Positions 60,633-64,000 of a stretch of DNA of 64,000 bases are shown one piece after another. The translations under genes were made by a program, and so were the position numbers. Each line of letters begins with the position of its first letter. Within the stretch, counting starts at the first letter, position 1. The notes under the pieces are model-generated. The model had not been told where the DNA came from. It did no database searches and saw only the letters and a program-made list of their open reading frames with translations. The stretch lies in NCBI RefSeq assembly GCF_014127285.1, contig NZ_CP059901.1, positions 4,126,081 through 4,190,080 of the forward strand. The letters are read 5' to 3'. Source of the DNA: Mumia sp. ZJ1417 (GTDB taxonomy: Bacteria; Actinomycetota; Actinomycetes; Propionibacteriales; Nocardioidaceae).

Positions 60633-61265
60633 CTAACCCGCCTTGTCGATGATGACGATGGTCGTGGGCGTCTCGACGACTCCCTCACCGTACGACGCGA
60701 CTCGTGGGTTTGTCCCACCCGCCGCGCGGATTGTGGAGAGTGACTCCTCGATCTCTGCCTCGGCCGCCGACCCCTTGATAGCGCGCATCTGGCCGCCGGG
60801 CCGCACCAGCGGCATCGACCAACGGACGAGCTTCCCCAAGGAAGCGACGGCCCGTGATGTCACGATGTCGTACTGCTCCTTGATCTCCTCTGCGCGGCCA
60901 CGACTGACCTCCACATGGCTGAGACCGAGCTCGTCGACGACCTCGGACAAGAAGGTGGTTCGTCGCAGGAGGGGTTCGATGAGCGTGATCTTGACGTCTG
61001 GACGCATGATCGCCCACACCAGACCGGGCAGACCCGCACCGCTTCCCACATCAGCGATCGAAGCGCCGGCGGGGAGATCCGTCGCGGGCAGTGCGCAGTT
61101 GACCACGTGGCGGGTCCAGATGCGCGGGACCTCGCGTGGGCCAATCAGACCGCGGACGACGCCGTCAGTCGAAAGAAGGTCTACATAGCGCCGAGCCAGA
61201 TCGAGGCGACCGCCGAATACGGCGGCCGCCTCGGGTGGTGGCGATGTTTCACGTGAAACATCCAT
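60633..61265 (-). CDS. rsmG: 16S rRNA (guanine-N7) methyltransferase RsmG
   Basis: The 210-residue protein opens MDVSRETSPPP and has the SAM-binding motif IADVGSGAGLPGLVWAIMRPDVKITLIEPLLRRTTFL, with VTSRAVASLGKLVRW later. It methylates N7 of G527 in 16S rRNA; loss gives low-level streptomycin resistance in many bacteria. The start codons overlap a parS site. It lies 9 nt after khpB in the rpmH-to-parB series. Confidence 0.96.
   Translation of the reverse strand: MDVSRETSPPPEAAAVFGGRLDLARRYVDLLSTDGVVRGLIGPREVPRIWTRHVVNCALPATDLPAGASIADVGSGAGLPGLVWAIMRPDVKITLIEPLLRRTTFLSEVVDELGLSHVEVSRGRAEEIKEQYDIVTSRAVASLGKLVRWSMPLVRPGGQMRAIKGSAAEAEIEESLSTIRAAGGTNPRVASYGEGVVETPTTIVIIDKAG
61245..61260. promoter_or_regulatory. 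parS site at the start of rsmG
   Basis: A perfect TGTTTCACGTGAAACA, extending to a 20-bp palindrome at 61243-61262, covers codons 2-7 of rsmG (DVSRET). Confidence 0.95.
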
Positions 61266-61274
61266 GAGTGAACG

Positions 61275-61847
61275 TCACCCAGGAAGGATGACGACGCGAC
61301 GATTGGGCTCCTGGCCCTCCGACTCGCTCGTCAGGCCAGCAGCAGCAACGGCGTCGTGGACGACCTTCCGCTCGAACGGCGACATCGGGTCGAGTCGAAG
61401 CTCCTGACCGGAGTCTCGGACCTGAGAGATGCTCTCCTCGGCAAGTCGCGTGAGGACGTCACGACGCCGTGCGCGGAACCCGTCCACATCCAGCATCAGG
61501 CGGCTCCGCTCACCGGTCTCGCGGTAGACCGCCAGCCTCGTCAGCTCCTGAAGAGCCTCGAGGACTTCGCCGTCTCGACCGACGAGTGTCCCCAGGTCGC
61601 CGCCGACGAGGGACACCGACGCTCGGTTGCCCTCGACGTCCATATCGAGATCGCCATCGAGATCAGCGATGTCGAGGAGCTCCTCAAGGAAGTCCGCCGC
61701 GATATCACCCTCGTTCTCAAGGCGCGCGACGCGCTTGCTCCGTGAACCCTCGTCCTCAGGCGCGTCATCGACCTCGGGATCTGCATCGAGGACGGCGTCG
61801 TCCGGCTCCGTGGCCGGGGCATTCGTGTCGTGTGACGTCTCAGTCAC
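61275..61847 (-). CDS. khpB: RNA-binding protein KhpB (Jag)
   Basis: The 190-residue protein has an acidic N-terminus (DDAVLDADPEVDDAPEDEGS), a KH domain (VSLVGGDLGTLVGRDGEVLEALQELTRLAVYRETG) and an R3H domain (LDPMSPFERKVVHDAVAAAGLTSESEG). It binds RNA with KhpA and affects cell-wall synthesis in several Gram-positives. The GTG 61847 has GGGAGGTGG 5 nt upstream; it overlaps the yidC stop by 8 nt. Confidence 0.9.
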   Translation of the reverse strand: MTETSHDTNAPATEPDDAVLDADPEVDDAPEDEGSRSKRVARLENEGDIAADFLEELLDIADLDGDLDMDVEGNRASVSLVGGDLGTLVGRDGEVLEALQELTRLAVYRETGERSRLMLDVDGFRARRRDVLTRLAEESISQVRDSGQELRLDPMSPFERKVVHDAVAAAGLTSESEGQEPNRRVVILPG

Positions 61848-62868
61848 CGCTTCCACCTCCCTCTCCGGACCCGGAGTCCGAGGAGTCATCGTTCTTCGCT
61901 GAAGAGTCGGGGCCGGAGGTCCGACCCTGACCGCGGGGAGCACTCCCCTTCTTGCGCTGCTCTCGTGTCTTCTTCTTGGGCTGCTGACGACGCGGTGCAT
62001 CGGACGGCTTCTCCGTGACCTCCGGAAGTGGCTCTTCCTTCAGCTTGCCGTGCCGCTTGTCGCGCTCACGCTTCGCCTCGAACGCAGGCGTGCCAGGCGC
62101 CGGGTTGTTGCGGATGACGTAGAACTGCTGACCCATCGTCCACGCGTTCGATGTCGTCCAGTAGAGCAGGACACCCACCGGGAAGGCGATGCCGCCGATG
62201 GCGAACACGAACGGGAGCACATAGAGAAGGAGCTTCTGCTGCTGGGCGTACGGACCGGACAGCGCGTCCTTCGGCATGTTCTTCATCATCAGCTGGCGCT
62301 GGGTGAGGAAGGTGGTCGCCGTCATCAGGACGACGAGGATCGCCGTGACGATCTTGATGTGGACGTTGTCGTCGGTGAACCGGCTCGCGATCTGCACGCC
62401 GAGGAAGGTCGCGTTCTGGATCGACTCAGCCTGGCTGTCGGTGAGGACACCGTAGGCGTTGCCGCGGGCAGCGTGGTCGATCACCCGGAAGAGCGCAAAG
62501 AAGATCGGCATCTGCAAGATGAGCGGCAGACACGAAGCAAACGGGTTCGTGTTGGCCTCACGGAACAGCTTCATCTGCTCCTGGGCCATACGCTCACGGT
62601 CATGGCCGTACTTCTTCTGCAGCTCACGGATCTTGGGCTGCAGCATCTGCATGTTGCGGCTCGCCTTGATCTGCTTCACGAACAGCGGGATGAGCAGCAT
62701 CCGGATCGTGATCGTCAGACCGATGATGGACAGTGCCCACGTCCAGCCAGAGTCGGGGTCCATCCCGATCTCACTGAGCAGCCAGTGCCACGCCACCATG
62801 ATCGCCGAGACCACGTAGTACAGCGGCTGCATGATGGTGTCGAAGAAGTTGCCGATCGCGTCGAACAT
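61840..62868 (-). CDS. yidC: Membrane protein insertase YidC
   Basis: The 342-residue protein has about five helices. The first is near 14-32. The 60-kDa inner-membrane-protein family core includes WTWALSIIGLTITIRMLLIPLFVKQIKASRNMQMLQPKIRELQKKYG and PFASCLPLILQMPIFFALFRVI. A Lys/Ser/Gly-rich tail (about 285-342) follows. It inserts proteins into the membrane with or without SecYEG. The start MFDAIGNFF at 62868 shares a base with the yidD stop (TGATG). Confidence 0.97.
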   Translation of the reverse strand: MFDAIGNFFDTIMQPLYYVVSAIMVAWHWLLSEIGMDPDSGWTWALSIIGLTITIRMLLIPLFVKQIKASRNMQMLQPKIRELQKKYGHDRERMAQEQMKLFREANTNPFASCLPLILQMPIFFALFRVIDHAARGNAYGVLTDSQAESIQNATFLGVQIASRFTDDNVHIKIVTAILVVLMTATTFLTQRQLMMKNMPKDALSGPYAQQQKLLLYVLPFVFAIGGIAFPVGVLLYWTTSNAWTMGQQFYVIRNNPAPGTPAFEAKRERDKRHGKLKEEPLPEVTEKPSDAPRRQQPKKKTREQRKKGSAPRGQGRTSGPDSSAKNDDSSDSGSGEGGGSGD

Positions 62869-63125
62869 CAAACCCCTCGCGGTGGAGTCGGGGAAGATCC
62901 GCCTGCTGCGGATCGGGGGGGAACGGGGTCGTAGCCGCCGGCGGCCCACGGATGGCACCGACCGATACGTCGCACTGCCATCCAGCTGCCTCGCATCGCA
63001 CCGTGCTCCTCGACCGCGCCGAGCGCGTAGGCCGAGCACGACGGGTAGTAGCGGCACACCTGCCCGTACAACGGGCTGATGGCGAACCGGTACGCCTTCA
63101 AGAGGCCGATCAGGATGGACTTCAT
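62868..63125 (-). CDS. yidD: Membrane protein insertion efficiency factor YidD
   Basis: The 85-residue protein has the family signature [53 protein letters not shown], with three conserved cysteines. It aids YidC-dependent insertion. The ATG 63125 is in family register. It sits between rnpA and yidC, coupled to both. Confidence 0.95.
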   Translation of the reverse strand: MKSILIGLLKAYRFAISPLYGQVCRYYPSCSAYALGAVEEHGAMRGSWMAVRRIGRCHPWAAGGYDPVPPRSAAGGSSPTPPRGV

Positions 63126-63126
63126 G

Positions 63127-63483
63127 TCAGGAGGTCGTCCTCGGCTGGTGCAAGCGATCAAGGACGAGATCGAGATCGTGCCCAAGGTCGACACTCGAGC
63201 GACGTGCGGCAGGAGGCAGCGCACGCAGCACGACATCGGAACCTTCGGGCAACGCGCTCAGACGTGCGGACATCAAGGCACGCAGACGGCGCTTGACGGT
63301 GTTGCGTGTGACCGCGTTGCCGACCTGCTTGCCGACCACGAACGCGACCCGCGACGGATCACCCTCCGACCGGGCCCCCAAACGGCCATGGGCGAGGACG
63401 GTGCGGGATCCCGCACGGCGTCCTCGCCTGATGGTTGTCCGGATGTCGTCGCTCGTGCGCAGGCGATGGACTGCGCTCAGCAC
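63127..63483 (-). CDS. rnpA: Ribonuclease P protein component
   Basis: The 118-residue protein begins [25 protein letters not shown] and has the RNA-binding motif [24 protein letters not shown]. It helps the RNase P RNA trim tRNA 5' leaders. The start is GTG 63483. It follows rpmH by 17 nt and ends one base before yidD. Confidence 0.95.
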   Translation of the reverse strand: MLSAVHRLRTSDDIRTTIRRGRRAGSRTVLAHGRLGARSEGDPSRVAFVVGKQVGNAVTRNTVKRRLRALMSARLSALPEGSDVVLRALPPAARRSSVDLGHDLDLVLDRLHQPRTTS

Positions 63484-63500
63484 CGCACGGCCAGCACGGC

Positions 63501-63638
63501 TCAGGCCGACAGACGCGCGCGGCCCTTGCGACGACGATCCCCCAGGATCGCGCGGCCGGCGCGCGTACGCATCCGCAGGCGGAAGCCGTGCTTGCGCGCG
63601 CGGCGGCGGTTGTTCGGCTGGAAGGTGCGCTTCGTCAC
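63501..63638 (-). CDS. rpmH: 50S ribosomal protein L34
   Basis: The 45-residue protein reads [44 protein letters not shown], the complete L34. The GTG 63638 has GGGGAG 7 nt upstream; an upstream ATG at 63653 in frame contains that site and is less likely. It starts the origin-proximal minus-strand series. Confidence 0.97.
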   Translation of the reverse strand: MTKRTFQPNNRRRARKHGFRLRMRTRAGRAILGDRRRKGRARLSA

Positions 63639-64000
63639 GGGAGTGCTCCCCATCGTGTCGTGTCTGCGACCGCAGGCAATCGCGGTCATCGGTACTGGAC
63701 GGTCTCTGGCTCGACGGCCACCGCCCGCCGACGTACGCGCGCGATCGCGACCCGTACGTAGGCATGCGGCAGGTGTCGAGAACCCTCGACCTCTCAACGG
63801 TACGTGGTCGCTCCACAGCGGGTCAAACCGGCCTTACACCCGTGACGCCCCACACGTCCAGGACACGCGCCGGGAACCCCCGGTTGCACCATGATCGGTA
63901 CCCTGTGGACAATCGGTTGCCGCTGACCATTCGTGCTGTTAGCGTCCCCGAAATACCACGATATCCACAGGGCACGCCATCGGCGTGGAATGCCGCGACA
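63639..64000. other. Origin-proximal intergenic region with DnaA boxes
   Basis: No gene is seen from rpmH to the right edge. TGTGGACAA at 63904-63912 and TATCCACAG at 63962-63970 resemble DnaA boxes in opposite orientation, as expected upstream of dnaA. dnaA itself is beyond the window. Confidence 0.55.
63797..63826 (-). promoter_or_regulatory. Candidate rpmH promoter
   Basis: On the minus strand TTGACC (63826-63821) and TACCGT (63802-63797) are separated by 18 bp, about 160 nt upstream of rpmH. Confidence 0.4.

Overview
The window is about 70% G+C, with GTG/TTG starts, a sigma-R-type promoter before trxBA, F420-dependent and inositol-phosphate enzymes, Ku, and ParABS beside the rpmH end of the chromosome. 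This is a high-GC actinomycete chromosome, most likely in or near the Nocardioidaceae (Propionibacteriales). The family assignment rests on gene order and style, not on a marker comparison. No phage, insertion sequence, CRISPR array, rRNA or tRNA was recognised.

Layout. 1-11.9 kb is an accessory stretch of short units: a 5' fragment of an M1 peptidase, DoxX, regulators of the TetR, HxlR and AraC types beside their probable targets, a pterin dehydratase-VOC fusion, a thioesterase, TspO, MFS, CHAD, a D-amino-acid lyase-like enzyme, a rifampin ADP-ribosyltransferase, and at least two gene remnants. 11.9-28 kb holds dnaB with an upstream cluster of DnaA-box-like words, a GbsR-controlled ABC exporter, MATE, Ku, an F420 enzyme with a carboxylate-amine ligase, and a DevRS/DosRS-like two-component system near a universal stress protein and DoxX. 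It ends with the rpsF-ssb-rpsR-rplI operon. 28-44.7 kb holds ZIP, a lipoprotein-type ABC exporter, pirin, HNH, a 926-residue surface protein, a FemAB-like transferase with an alanine-racemase-like protein, epoxide hydrolase with a WYL regulator, a GT87 enzyme and a class A PBP. 45-49.5 kb has padR-ino1, an MFS protein, a VanY-like peptidase and a glycolipid-binding-like protein.

49.5-64 kb is the conserved origin-proximal block: pcnA, DUF6049, murJ, pseudokinase, trxB, trxA, then parB, parA, rsmG, khpB, yidC, yidD, rnpA and rpmH on the minus strand, with three parS sites. dnaA should lie just past the right end. The two conserved blocks (ponA/GT87/PadR/ino1/rpsF-ssb-rpsR-rplI/dnaB and pcnA-to-rpmH) match the mycobacterial arrangement on either side of the origin. 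Here sigM, its anti-sigma gene and cwlM are missing from between murJ and parB, and the pseudokinase is a separate gene.

How genes work together. Cell-envelope functions dominate the right two thirds: PBP1, FemAB, Alr-like, MurJ with its pseudokinase, GT87, VanY and YidC. Redox and stress functions form a second theme: trxBA, DevRS with USP and DoxX, and the F420 enzyme. No clear new multi-gene system was found. The best leads are regulatory: a perfect 26-bp palindrome, several other inverted repeats, the DnaA-word cluster, and parS sites that double as codons.
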